From contig CALODS010000046.1 in the NCBI GenBank assembly GCA_942492225.1, positions 1 to 53,022 of the forward strand: a stretch of 53,022 nucleotides of DNA. Reading direction: 5' to 3'. The position numbers were made by a program, and so were the translations under genes. This stretch comes from JAFGTX01 sp942492225. Its GTDB lineage: Bacteria > Bacillota > Clostridia > Peptostreptococcales > Acidaminobacteraceae. Below are positions 15,106-24,800 of this stretch, piece by piece. The notes beneath the pieces were generated by a model. The model did no database searches and was not told where the DNA came from. It worked only from the letters and a program-made list of their open reading frames with translations. The stretch's first letter is position 1; each line of letters opens with the position of its first letter.

Positions 15106-17085
15106 ATGAAATTAAAACAAAAATTGATTTTAGGTATAAGTCTTATGATCACTCTACCGCTACTTATTTTAGGGTTTATGGCTTCTAGTAAGGCTGCCGG
15201 TATTATTGAGGTAGAAACAAAGAATATTACAAATACATTAACACAAGAAATTGAGAAATCGATAACTTATGAATTCCAAGCGTATTCTAAATCTTTGGCA
15301 GTATTGAGTCATGATGCAAATTTGGATACCGCATCGACGAATCCAATGTCCAAAGATAAGTTGTTAAAAGTATTTGAAGGTTATATTAAAGAGTTCCCAA
15401 CGATACAAAATGTATATATCGGGTATGCAAATAAAGAGTTTATTATTTATCCCCACGTAGACTTACCATCAGATTATGACGCAACTACACGACCATGGTA
15501 TCAAGGGGCTGTAGCAGAACAAGGCGTTATTTGGACAAAACCTTATGCAGATGCAGCAAGTAACAATGTTATTATATCAGCTGCAATTCCAGTATATAGT
15601 CAATATAATTCAAGTAAAATTATTGGTGTAATGGCAGCCGATATTACACTTGGAACGATGGCTGAAGAAATGTCTCAAATTAGAATTGGTGAAACAGGTG
15701 TCCCTACAATTGTTGATGATGAGGGTGTCATCTTATTACACGAAAACATTGAACTTGTTGGAACACAAATTGAAGTACCTGAGTTATTAACTTCTTTGTC
15801 TACAAAAGATTCAGATGTGGTTAGTTTTACATCTGAAAATAAGAAACAAATAGGTATTTTCCACACAATGAAGGACACAGGTTGGAAAATTTTGATTACA
15901 ATGGAACAAGGAGAAATTGATGGAAAAGCAACACCAATTAGAAACTTAATTGTTATTGTTGGATTAATTTCATTTGTTGTTGCAGCAGGATTAGCATATG
16001 TATTCTCTAAATCTATTTCAAAACCAATTGAACAAATAGTTGTTGCAATGGAAAAAGTTAAAACCGGTGATTTTAAAGTTAAGAGTCATTATAAATCGTC
16101 AGATGAAATTGGCGCTTTAAGTGACAGTTTCAATGTTATGGTTGAAAATGTTGCTGGTCTTATCAAAAACACTCAAGTTGCAGTTGAGGAATTAAGAGTG
16201 TCTGCAGAAGACTTATCAGATAATGCTGATAGAGCAAGCATTTCTGCTGAAGAAGTAGCAAAAACTGTTAGTGAGATTGCTGAAGGTGCTTCGGAACAAG
16301 CACAGGATGCTGAAAGAGGTACACATATTGCAAGTGAACTGGATCATCAGTTTACAAGTCTTTCAGAAATTAGTCTTACAATGAGTACAGAAGCTCAACA
16401 AGCGATTGAGAAAAATGAAGCTGGCGTAAAAGTTGTAAAATCATTACAAGAAAAAACAACTGAAAATAATCAAGCGTCATATAAAGTGAGTGAAGCAATT
16501 AGTGAATTAGAAAACAAATCAAATGCAATCGGTAGTATTGTACAAACAATTAGTGCAATCTCAGAACAAACGAACTTACTAGCACTTAATGCTTCTATTG
16601 AAGCGGCAAGAGCAGGTGAACATGGTAGAGGATTTGCAGTAGTTGCTGATGAAATCAGAAAACTAGCTGAAGAATCTAATCAAGCGGCAGAAGAAATAAA
16701 GAATATAGTTGGCGATATTCAAGAGCAATCAAGAAGTACAGTAATGATTATGAGTGATATGACAAGCCGTTCGGAAGAACAGTCAGAAGTTGTTACAGAA
16801 GTAAATAATGCTTTTGGTTCAATTGATCAATCAATCGCACAAATTACTGGGAAAATTGGTGAAATAACGAATACAATTGATATGCTTTCAAATTCTAAAG
16901 ATAAGATGTTAGAAGCAATTGAAGGAATCTCAGCGGTATCGGAAGAAACGGCTGCAGGCTCTGAAGAGGTAAGTGCTTCGATGCAAGAACAAAGTGCTAC
17001 TGTAGAAAAAGTATCTTCTTCAGCAGAGCAGTTAAACACATTAGCTGCAGAGTTACAAAAACAAATTTCCAAATTTAATGTATAA
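15106..17085 (+). CDS. Methyl-accepting chemotaxis protein, dCache-HAMP-MA
   Basis: 659 residues. Membrane segment about 8-28, extracellular double-Cache sensor about 35-275 (includes TRPWYQGAVAEQGVIWTKPY and AAIPVYS), second membrane segment about 283-301, HAMP about 305-355, then the long signalling coiled coil. The hairpin tip SEQTNLLALNASIEAARAGE is the CheA/CheW contact and is perfectly conserved. dCache domains typically bind amino acids or small organic acids; the ligand here is unknown. AAAGGGGAG before ATG. Followed by a bidirectional terminator. Confidence 0.95.
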   Translation: MKLKQKLILGISLMITLPLLILGFMASSKAAGIIEVETKNITNTLTQEIEKSITYEFQAYSKSLAVLSHDANLDTASTNPMSKDKLLKVFEGYIKEFPTIQNVYIGYANKEFIIYPHVDLPSDYDATTRPWYQGAVAEQGVIWTKPYADAASNNVIISAAIPVYSQYNSSKIIGVMAADITLGTMAEEMSQIRIGETGVPTIVDDEGVILLHENIELVGTQIEVPELLTSLSTKDSDVVSFTSENKKQIGIFHTMKDTGWKILITMEQGEIDGKATPIRNLIVIVGLISFVVAAGLAYVFSKSISKPIEQIVVAMEKVKTGDFKVKSHYKSSDEIGALSDSFNVMVENVAGLIKNTQVAVEELRVSAEDLSDNADRASISAEEVAKTVSEIAEGASEQAQDAERGTHIASELDHQFTSLSEISLTMSTEAQQAIEKNEAGVKVVKSLQEKTTENNQASYKVSEAISELENKSNAIGSIVQTISAISEQTNLLALNASIEAARAGEHGRGFAVVADEIRKLAEESNQAAEEIKNIVGDIQEQSRSTVMIMSDMTSRSEEQSEVVTEVNNAFGSIDQSIAQITGKIGEITNTIDMLSNSKDKMLEAIEGISAVSEETAAGSEEVSASMQEQSATVEKVSSSAEQLNTLAAELQKQISKFNV

Positions 17086-17117
17086 AAATTAGATGAAAGA
17101 AAAGTAATAAGACAACA

Positions 17118-17151
17118 AAAAAGAGGCTCACCGATTGGTGAACCTCTTTTT
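17118..17151. terminator. Bidirectional terminator between chemoreceptor and secreted hydrolase
   Basis: AAAAGAGG and TCACC, loop GATT, GGTGA and CCTCTTTT, with one C-A mismatch in the stem; A and T runs on both sides let it work for both convergent genes. Confidence 0.85.
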
Positions 17152-17195
17152 GTATATATGGGCAAGCACAATTTACCCTTAGAATCAAAGAAGTG

Positions 17196-20100
17196 CTATT
17201 CAGCTGTTATTGTATCAATATAACGATAACGTTCAATTAAATCACCAGATTGTTGATTTGGAATTGCATTGACTTGAATGCTATTCCTATCAATGACAGC
17301 AAGGACTCTTCTGGCTACCCATTCTCTAGAATTGTTTCGAATCCAATCACCAACAAGCAGATCATGATTATGAATTTTGATAATCTCTTCAGTAGTGCCA
17401 TCTGCTGAATAGACTTGAAGTAAACGCTTATAGAGTCTAATTTGGTCCCCTGGTAATTGTCCATAGATAAAAAAGTCATGACGAATAAGATTTGCATCTA
17501 TGCGTTTAATCATACGAAACTCATTTAATCGTGTAATATTTTCTATCGCATCAAAAGTTTGTAACTGATGATTTGTTGACTTTACTTGGAATGTATTCGT
17601 TTCTAAGTGGCTTGTGTCAGTTGTCGTTAAATCAACCGTTGAATTATAAGGGAGCAAGGGTTGATTATAGGTGTTGAAATAATTGGCACTTGGATAATTT
17701 CTCCATGCGTATCGAATACCTGTTGGTTCGATGATCGAAGTATTCCACACAATTATAGTTGTGGGATTTTGAATTTTACTATCTGCATGGTGCCATTTAC
17801 CTTGCATGTCCAAAATTTCAAAATCATCTAAGCCATTGTTTTTAAATTGCATTCCACGACCAACAAAATCAAGTGTGAGGTGATATTGTCCATCAACGAG
17901 TTTGGCATCTTTAACAACTGGACTTTTAACATAATTTTTTTGACCATAGATGAGTTCCATTGCATGAAATGCTAGGCGTTTACCAATTGGTTTTTTATCT
18001 TTGGGATGAATTTCTAGTGAATTTGAGTCTGATAAATCTATTGCTGTAACCATCTCTACATTTTCTGTTGTTGCAGCGACACGCATTTGAACCTCTCTAA
18101 TCTTAGGCCAACTGTCATTATCAGTAGAATAAAAATTTTCTCCATAACCAGATAATTGTACCAGTAGTATTGGAAGGTTAGGCGATTGAAGAGCATCACG
18201 CAATCCATGTATAAAATTTCTGAGTAAAGGTTCGTACGAATAACCTAATTGGCTACTATTTTCACCTTGATAATAGATAACGCCCTTAACCGGATATGGC
18301 ATTATATAATCCATAAATCCATTCCAGTAGCCAGAAAAGATTGGATCTTTATGTCGTTGTTTGTAGATCATTTTTTCAACTTCTTTCGGTGGCATAAAAA
18401 GTTCTATAGTAGAACCACCATAAGTCAAACGTACAAGACCAATTTTGACACCATTTAACGATGTATTCATTTTTTTTATGTGATCAACAAAATATGTGCC
18501 TATCGCAGGTGAGCTATCAATTGACCACTCTTTGCTTAAATACCATTTTCCATTGGCGCTGTCTTGTGGGGTAGTTGCCATTAAGTGATCGTTAAAAAAG
18601 AATCGTATATTATCAGTATTTAAGTATTTGCTTTTTATGCTGTTGACTTGGTAGGTTTCAGCAAGTGGCATTTCTGCATTGGATTGACCAGCTATTATAA
18701 AAACCTCACCAATAAAAATATTGATAAATGATTTTGTTGTCCCACTGTCTTTAATGGTGAGTGAATATGGCCCACCTGCTTTCATCTCTGCTAGTTCAAT
18801 AGACCATTTTCCATGTTCAACCGTCGTTTGATAGCTCTTATCTGCGAATGTTATGTCGATGGTATCACCACTTAATCCTTTACCCCAAATTTTTATGGGA
18901 CGCTCTCGTTGAAATATACTATTGTTATTAATAATATCTGGTAAATTAAGAGAAGCTTCATGAATTTTTTTATCAGGGTTTGTCAAAATAATAAGCAAAT
19001 CAATCAGTTGACTTCTCGTCAATACGTGTTCTGGTGAAAAAGTGTTATTTTCTTCAAGTGGCAAGAGGCCATTTTGAAAAACGTAGTGCATGCCTGATTC
19101 TTTCTCAGGTACATCCTTTAATACTCCTGTATAAGCGGTGTTAATAGGAGGTGCATTATAATAGGCGTATAACATGTCACTGGCTAACCTCTTTGTAAGT
19201 GGCGATGTCTGCATCGTTTGATACCGATTTTGAACGCTTGCATAATCTCCATTATCAATAGCGTAAAGTGCAAATAGTAAATCTTCTATAGAGGCATCGT
19301 TGGACAACTCAAGGTCACCAGATAAAGTTGTGAGAATTATGCGCTGGTTCGTTAAAAATTTTGTTGGATTATAACGACTTCCAAGAATCGTTTGTGAAAT
19401 CCAAGTTTTTGCATAGTGTTCAAATTCATTTGTTCGTTGTTTAAACGCCTCTAGCGTATAGAGTTTTAAATTTGAAAGTTCTACAAGTGGATTGTGGCCC
19501 CATATATCGTCATCGTATCCAACGGTTGCAAAACTCGGACCCGTCACACTTTCCATTATTTTATAAATTGAGGTATCGGTGTAAGTGATAAGAGGTTGAT
19601 ATAAATGGGTAGGATCATTTGGACCGTCGATAAAAAAATCAATTTTAACATGACCATTCTCCAAATTTTCTATAGAAAGCCGCCCTTGATAATCAACATT
19701 TTCATTCATAATGTAGTAACTTTCGACGAGAGGAATCATATCATTTGGGGATGCAGTGTTAATAAGTCCCCATTTAACCTTATAAAGATTTGCGACGATT
19801 TTTCCCATTTGCAATGTTTCGAGATAGTACGTGAGTGCATAATGATTGTTGAAGTCGCTATCTTGACTTCTTGGTGACACCATGAGAATTGGACGTGTAT
19901 GGTCACCAGCATTTCCCATTTGTTGAATATTTATTGTAAATTCCATGCCATAATTATCAAGAGAAAGCAACTCATCTATATCAAGCGTGGCACGTTGTAA
20001 AAATTGACTTTCCTTAAACGCTAATTTATTATTAAGAAAGTTAATAGATTGATCTCCGACATATGTCCAATTTTTTTGATCAAGTGGATCAAAATGTATT

Positions 20101-20225
20101 TGTCTATAATAGTTATGTGTAGGTGGTGTAAATAATGTAGTTCCATAACTTTGACTACCAAGCAGTAATCCTGAACTAATTAATATGATTAAAAAGTATA
20201 ATGTGTTTAATTTATAGTTTTTCAT
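17196..20225 (-). CDS. Large secreted sialate O-acetylesterase-like SGNH hydrolase
   Basis: 1009 residues with an N-terminal signal peptide (about 1-28). Visible parts: concanavalin-like beta domain (about 45-258); helical region; an SLH-like segment (about 378-412, FSPEHVLTRSQLIDLL); a beta-sandwich domain (441-503, ending GGPYSLTIKDSG); then the esterase core with nucleophile Ser515 in IAGQSNAEM, VIYYQGENS, and the C-terminal IHPKDKKPIG block that carries the catalytic His. A ~150-residue tail of unknown type follows. It probably deacetylates an extracellular glycan, such as acetylated polysaccharide or sialic acid. Only one SLH-like unit is visible, so wall anchoring is uncertain. Ribosome binding site AAGGAG. 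No other carbohydrate gene adjoins it. Confidence 0.82.
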   Translation of the reverse strand: MKNYKLNTLYFLIILISSGLLLGSQSYGTTLFTPPTHNYYRQIHFDPLDQKNWTYVGDQSINFLNNKLAFKESQFLQRATLDIDELLSLDNYGMEFTINIQQMGNAGDHTRPILMVSPRSQDSDFNNHYALTYYLETLQMGKIVANLYKVKWGLINTASPNDMIPLVESYYIMNENVDYQGRLSIENLENGHVKIDFFIDGPNDPTHLYQPLITYTDTSIYKIMESVTGPSFATVGYDDDIWGHNPLVELSNLKLYTLEAFKQRTNEFEHYAKTWISQTILGSRYNPTKFLTNQRIILTTLSGDLELSNDASIEDLLFALYAIDNGDYASVQNRYQTMQTSPLTKRLASDMLYAYYNAPPINTAYTGVLKDVPEKESGMHYVFQNGLLPLEENNTFSPEHVLTRSQLIDLLIILTNPDKKIHEASLNLPDIINNNSIFQRERPIKIWGKGLSGDTIDITFADKSYQTTVEHGKWSIELAEMKAGGPYSLTIKDSGTTKSFINIFIGEVFIIAGQSNAEMPLAETYQVNSIKSKYLNTDNIRFFFNDHLMATTPQDSANGKWYLSKEWSIDSSPAIGTYFVDHIKKMNTSLNGVKIGLVRLTYGGSTIELFMPPKEVEKMIYKQRHKDPIFSGYWNGFMDYIMPYPVKGVIYYQGENSSQLGYSYEPLLRNFIHGLRDALQSPNLPILLVQLSGYGENFYSTDNDSWPKIREVQMRVAATTENVEMVTAIDLSDSNSLEIHPKDKKPIGKRLAFHAMELIYGQKNYVKSPVVKDAKLVDGQYHLTLDFVGRGMQFKNNGLDDFEILDMQGKWHHADSKIQNPTTIIVWNTSIIEPTGIRYAWRNYPSANYFNTYNQPLLPYNSTVDLTTTDTSHLETNTFQVKSTNHQLQTFDAIENITRLNEFRMIKRIDANLIRHDFFIYGQLPGDQIRLYKRLLQVYSADGTTEEIIKIHNHDLLVGDWIRNNSREWVARRVLAVIDRNSIQVNAIPNQQSGDLIERYRYIDTITAE

Positions 20226-20256
20226 AAATAACTCCTTTTTATATTAAGCTATCATA

Positions 20257-20304
20257 TTTATACCCTAAGCCAGCCAGTTTAATTACATTCTTCAAGGGTA
20301 TAAA
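20257..20304. repeat. 10-bp inverted repeat in the divergent promoter region
   Basis: TTTATACCCT (20257-20266) and AGGGTATAAA (20295-20304), perfect complement, 28 bases between. Each arm supplies a -10-like TATAAA reading toward its own gene. It could be a pair of mirrored promoters or an operator for both genes. Confidence 0.45.
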
Positions 20305-20338
20305 AATTAATACAAGGATTGTACGAGGAGTGAGAACA

Positions 20339-20938
20339 ATGACAAGAATTAGTGAATATAAACTACAATTAATGATGGTGCTGATTGGATTGATCGTTTG
20401 TCTTTTTCTTGCAATGACATATTTAGATACAGTACCATTATTAATGATGCTATTTGGTGTTCAGTTACTTTGGTTCTTTAAAATTAGAAAACAAAAAAAA
20501 TTATTAATGAACTTTACACTTGGTAAAGATTACTTGATTAATGGACACTATCAACAAGCGATTCGTTATATGGAACAATTTATTAAGCAGGCACAGCTAG
20601 AGGGTGATGTTTCTAAAGCCAGTACCATTCCTCTGGGTGTTTATACGCGTAATGCCGTTGCAATGGCGTATAATAATATGGGGATTGCTTACATGGGTCT
20701 TCATGACTATCAGCAGGCTAAAGACGCCCTTCATATGGCACTGGAATATGATGGCGAATATGTAGTTCCTTACTATAATTTGTCAGCAATTGCTTATATA
20801 GAAAAGGATGAGGGGCACTTAAGTATATTTATGGATAGGATGGAACGGTTAGGTGTTCCAGTAGACTTACAAAAGATTAAAGACCGTAGCATGATTTTTA
20901 GAGAACCTTCTAAGAGTCAAAAGGAGAAAGTAGAATGA
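20339..20938 (+). CDS. Membrane-anchored TPR protein
   Basis: 199 residues from ATG 20339, 8 bases after GAGGAG (the GTG at 20330 overlaps that site). Two close hydrophobic segments (about 10-28 and 31-46) form an N-terminal anchor, then two or three tetratricopeptide repeats: LGKDYLINGHYQQAIRYMEQF and NNMGIAYMGLHDYQQAKDAL carry the Gly/Ala/Tyr pattern. A protein-protein scaffold facing the cytoplasm by inference. Overlaps the glycosyltransferase start by 4 bases (ATGA), so the pair is coupled. Confidence 0.78.
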   Translation: MTRISEYKLQLMMVLIGLIVCLFLAMTYLDTVPLLMMLFGVQLLWFFKIRKQKKLLMNFTLGKDYLINGHYQQAIRYMEQFIKQAQLEGDVSKASTIPLGVYTRNAVAMAYNNMGIAYMGLHDYQQAKDALHMALEYDGEYVVPYYNLSAIAYIEKDEGHLSIFMDRMERLGVPVDLQKIKDRSMIFREPSKSQKEKVE

Positions 20939-22026
20939 AAAAGATATTGATATTAACGGCATCCACTGGTGGTGGTCATAATCAAGTGGCGAGAACATTA
21001 GAGTCGTTACTTGAAGGAGAAGTGATCGTTAAACGCGTTGATTTTCTCAAAGAAGAAAATAAAATTATGGAGATGATTGTTGCTGAAGGATATGATGTTT
21101 TAGCAACAAAATTTCCTGAATTATATGGACGTCTCTATCGATTTTCCAATAAAGACAGAAAGCAAACACGATTGAATGATATCATCAAACGCATGGTACA
21201 TAGAAGGGTGAGGGAAATAATTAAGGATGAGCAACCAGATCTTATTATAGGGTGCCATACCTTTGCGATATCAATAATAAGTACATTAAAAAAACGAGGC
21301 TATTATGACAAGAAATTTATTAGCATCATAACAGATTTTGATGTTCATTATGGTTATGTCAATGAAGAAGTGGATATTTATATCACGGGAAGTGACTACA
21401 CAGGGCTAAGTTTACAAGAGAAAGGTATATCAAAAGATAAAATACATTGTGTTGGGATACCTGTTCCACCAATTTTTTATGAACAAGCTCGTAAAACAGA
21501 ACCCAATGAAGTGTTTGAATTACTTGTAATGGGTGGCAGTATGGGTGTGGATTACATGGAAGACACAATAAATGCACTATTTACAATTAAGGAAAAAGTG
21601 AAATTTGTTATTGTTTGTGGTAACAATAAATCATTAGAAGAAAAATTAAAACGTCAATTGGAACAACATCCTTTGGAAAATGAAGTTGAAGTGCATGGAT
21701 TTGTGACAAATATTCAGGAGTTGATGACAAGTGCAGATTTAGTCGTCACCAAGCCAGGTGGATTAACGGCAACAGAGGCGATTGTAAAGAATTTGCCAAT
21801 GGTTGTACCATACTATATTCCTGGACAAGAAGAAGAAAATTTAAATTATTTAACCTTGGCAAATCTGGCTATCGCAGTAAATGATATTCAAAAGGTAGGT
21901 CATACAATATCTTTCCTAATAAGCAATAAGGAAAGACTAAAACAAATGCATGAAAGTATGTCTTACGTTTCACAACATTACTCACTATTAAATCTAAAAA
22001 AGATTATAATGAACGCAGTAGAATAA
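20935..22026 (+). CDS. MGDG synthase-type glycosyltransferase (GT28 family)
   Basis: 363 residues. N-terminal MGDG-synthase domain opens with LILTASTGGGHNQVARTLE; the C-terminal GT28 domain has LLVMGGSMG, VVCGNNKSLEEKL, TSADLVVTKPGGLTATEAI and MVVPYYIPGQEEEN, the UDP-sugar site. Members transfer glucose or galactose to diacylglycerol at the inner membrane face to make glycolipids and lipoteichoic anchor lipids. Exact sugar and product are not readable. Coupled to the TPR gene; the operon ends at a strong terminator. Confidence 0.88.
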   Translation: MKKILILTASTGGGHNQVARTLESLLEGEVIVKRVDFLKEENKIMEMIVAEGYDVLATKFPELYGRLYRFSNKDRKQTRLNDIIKRMVHRRVREIIKDEQPDLIIGCHTFAISIISTLKKRGYYDKKFISIITDFDVHYGYVNEEVDIYITGSDYTGLSLQEKGISKDKIHCVGIPVPPIFYEQARKTEPNEVFELLVMGGSMGVDYMEDTINALFTIKEKVKFVIVCGNNKSLEEKLKRQLEQHPLENEVEVHGFVTNIQELMTSADLVVTKPGGLTATEAIVKNLPMVVPYYIPGQEEENLNYLTLANLAIAVNDIQKVGHTISFLISNKERLKQMHESMSYVSQHYSLLNLKKIIMNAVE

Positions 22027-22034
22027 TAAAACAT

Positions 22035-22076
22035 GGCATAGATAATAGCATATTTTATCTATGCCGTTTTAATTTT
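22035..22076 (+). terminator. Terminator after the glycosyltransferase
   Basis: GGCATAGATAA (22035-22045) and TTATCTATGCC (22055-22065), perfect 11-bp stem, followed by GTTTTAATTTT. Confidence 0.88.
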
Positions 22077-22095
22077 ATGAATAACTTCTTGAATA

Positions 22096-22124
22096 TTCAG
22101 AAAAAAATGAAATTATGGTACACT
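22096..22124 (+). promoter_or_regulatory. Promoter of the GGDEF/HD-GYP gene
   Basis: TTCAGA (22096-22101), 17-base spacer, TACACT (22119-22124) preceded by TGG as an extended -10. Close upstream of the start at 22147. Confidence 0.5.
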
Positions 22125-22146
22125 GTATGAGAAGGATGTGAAGTAG

Positions 22147-24708
22147 ATGAATCGTCTCGTCAAAAGACTCTATATATTCTTAGCAATCGTACTCATAACA
22201 ACTCTAGTAGGCATCCAATTGCAACTTGATAAAAGTGAACGATTCATAAAAGAAGAAGTTGAAAAAGAACTTTATTTATCATCCATTATGATGCATGAAG
22301 AAGTCAATGAATGGATAAAAAAAACCAATATAATAATTCAAGAAGTATCCAGAAGTTTGACTTATACCATTGTAGACGATGATATTCTAGAAACCTATCT
22401 TATCAGCGTAGGAAAAACTTATTCTGATTTTTTAGCGGTATACTATGGAGGCGTTGATGGTACTTTTTTAATAAGCAATGGGTGGGATGTTCCACCAACT
22501 TTCGATCATACTGTTAGACCATGGTATGTTGATGCTTTGAAGGCGAAAAAAAGTATTGTAACAGATCCCTTTATTGATGCAATGACAGGAGAATTAATTG
22601 TAACTTTTGCGCGTCCTGTATGGAATCAAACGGGCGATATTGTAGGAATCGTTGGTGGTGATATGACCTTGTCAACTTTGACTACAAAATTTGATGACTA
22701 TTCAAATTTAAGCTCAAGTGAATTCGTTCTTATTGATAAGTTTGCAAGTGGTGAGAATAAAGTGTTGTCATTCTCAGAAGAGACCAATGATTTTGAAACT
22801 TTTTACGGGTGGTACAAAGAATTTAATGTTGCGCAAGGCAAAAATCAAGGCCTATATGAAGTAAATAAAAATGGGGTTGATGGCTTTTTTCATTATCATC
22901 ATATCAATAGTACAGATTGGATATTGATGAATTTTTCCCCAATAGACACATTTACTGAAACAATTACTGAAATAGAAATGTTGTCTTTTTTTGTATATAT
23001 AATATTAATTATATTTGTAATCATCGTGTATTATGGTCAAAAGAAATATATAACGCAACCCTTATTAAATTTTGGAGATCATATGTCTAGAATTAATATT
23101 TTAACAAATCCTGGATATAGACTACCTAAAAAGGACCATGTTTTATTTGGGCCGATTATCAAGAAAATAAATCGCGTTTTAGATCGGGTGGAAGACTATT
23201 TAAGAGAAATTGAAAATGATCAAAATGAAATGCATGCAATGAATGAAGAATTAGAAGCATCTTTGGAGCAAATTATTGCAACGGAACAAGAAGCGAGACG
23301 TCAAAAATTAAATTTTGAAGCGCTCTTTATTAATAATCAAAATGCTGTTGCCATGATGGATCAAGATCATAAAGTAAGAAACGTAAATGAAGCCTTTACT
23401 CAATTGTTTGGATATGAATTACAGGAAATCGAAGGACTTAATTTAGATGATGTTATTTCAAATAACAATGAATCAAGGTTAGAAGCAAGTGAATACACAT
23501 TGCGAATGTTTGATGGACAACTTATCGATGTTGAAGGCACCCGTTATACTAAAGAAAATGAACCTGTCGAAGTGAAAATACAAGGTGTTCCAATGACACA
23601 TCATGGTTACATGGTTGGTGCATTTGGTATTTATACCAATATAGGGACAGCTAAAGCTGAAGAACGATATAGACATTATTTGAGCACCCATGATGATTTA
23701 ACAGGACTATACAATAGAGCCTATTTCAATCGAAAAATTCTTGAAGAACAGCAATTGGGCACCTACCCATTGACAATAATGATTGTGGATGTCAATGGTC
23801 TGAAATTGATTAATGATGCTTTTGGCATTAAAATCGGCGATGAATTGCTTGTAGAAACAGCCAAAGCGATTTCAGCATTAAGTAATCAGTTATCTTCAGA
23901 AAGTTGTCTTTTGGCAAGATATGGTGGTGATGAATTTATCATTCTTGTAAAAAATAAAACTAAAGATGAAATAGCACATATTTCTAAAGAGATTAAGGCA
24001 GTTTGCCATCAAATAAAACTGAATGATGTTGAAGTATCTGTATCAGTTGGATGGAGTCAGAAGTTTTCTTCTAAAGAAGATATTATTGCGGTTCTTAGGT
24101 TGGCAGAAGATGACTTATATAAACATAAGATTATGGAAGGTTCAAGTATTAAAGGTAAAACAATCTATACGATTATTAATACACTACATGAAACAAATAA
24201 GAGAGAAGAAGAACATTCAAGACGTGTAAGTGTACTTAGTGAAAAGTTTGGAGAGGCTTTAAATTTATCAGAGAGAGAGATGACGGCTCTTAAATCAATG
24301 AGCCTTTTGCATGATGTTGGTAAAATTGCAATTGATGAAAAAATATTAAATAAACCTAGTGCATTAACGAATTCAGAATATAATGAGTTAAAGAGGCACC
24401 CTGAAATAGGATATAGAATTTTGAGTTCAGTTGTAGAGATGTCAGAAATTGCAGAATATGTATTGTCTCATCATGAGCGTTGGGATGGCAAAGGCTATCC
24501 AAGAGGGTTGGTGGGTGAAGAAATCCCCTATTTAGCAAGAGTCATTTCAATTGTAGATGCCTTTGATGCGATGACGAGTAATAGACCTTACCGAGATGCA
24601 CAAGATATTAAATGGGCATTAGACGAATTACAAAAGAATTCAGGGAGTCAATTTGATCCTGAGCTAGTTCCAGTTTTTATTAAGGTATCTGGTGATTCAT
24701 ATAAATGA
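22147..24708 (+). CDS. dCache-PAS-GGDEF-HD-GYP cyclic di-GMP protein
   Basis: 853 residues. Membrane segment about 8-24, extracellular dCache sensor about 30-270 (TVRPWYVDALKAKKSIVTDP), membrane segment about 278-296, coiled coil, PAS about 385-500, GGDEF about 515-670, HD-GYP about 680-853. The cyclase motif RYGGDEF is intact but the I-site position reads SESC instead of RxxD, so no product inhibition is expected. HD-GYP is intact: LLHDVGKIAIDEKIL and HHERWDGKGYPRGL. The protein could both make and degrade cyclic di-GMP, with the sensor deciding. Start ATG follows GAAGGATGTGAAGTAG. Monocistronic. Confidence 0.92.
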   Translation: MNRLVKRLYIFLAIVLITTLVGIQLQLDKSERFIKEEVEKELYLSSIMMHEEVNEWIKKTNIIIQEVSRSLTYTIVDDDILETYLISVGKTYSDFLAVYYGGVDGTFLISNGWDVPPTFDHTVRPWYVDALKAKKSIVTDPFIDAMTGELIVTFARPVWNQTGDIVGIVGGDMTLSTLTTKFDDYSNLSSSEFVLIDKFASGENKVLSFSEETNDFETFYGWYKEFNVAQGKNQGLYEVNKNGVDGFFHYHHINSTDWILMNFSPIDTFTETITEIEMLSFFVYIILIIFVIIVYYGQKKYITQPLLNFGDHMSRINILTNPGYRLPKKDHVLFGPIIKKINRVLDRVEDYLREIENDQNEMHAMNEELEASLEQIIATEQEARRQKLNFEALFINNQNAVAMMDQDHKVRNVNEAFTQLFGYELQEIEGLNLDDVISNNNESRLEASEYTLRMFDGQLIDVEGTRYTKENEPVEVKIQGVPMTHHGYMVGAFGIYTNIGTAKAEERYRHYLSTHDDLTGLYNRAYFNRKILEEQQLGTYPLTIMIVDVNGLKLINDAFGIKIGDELLVETAKAISALSNQLSSESCLLARYGGDEFIILVKNKTKDEIAHISKEIKAVCHQIKLNDVEVSVSVGWSQKFSSKEDIIAVLRLAEDDLYKHKIMEGSSIKGKTIYTIINTLHETNKREEEHSRRVSVLSEKFGEALNLSEREMTALKSMSLLHDVGKIAIDEKILNKPSALTNSEYNELKRHPEIGYRILSSVVEMSEIAEYVLSHHERWDGKGYPRGLVGEEIPYLARVISIVDAFDAMTSNRPYRDAQDIKWALDELQKNSGSQFDPELVPVFIKVSGDSYK

Positions 24709-24800
24709 TTGCTTTTACAATTAGAATTATTTAGTATTTTCTTTTTCTTTTGATAGATATATGATATACTGTCCGTTGATAAAGAAAGAGCGAGGAAATT

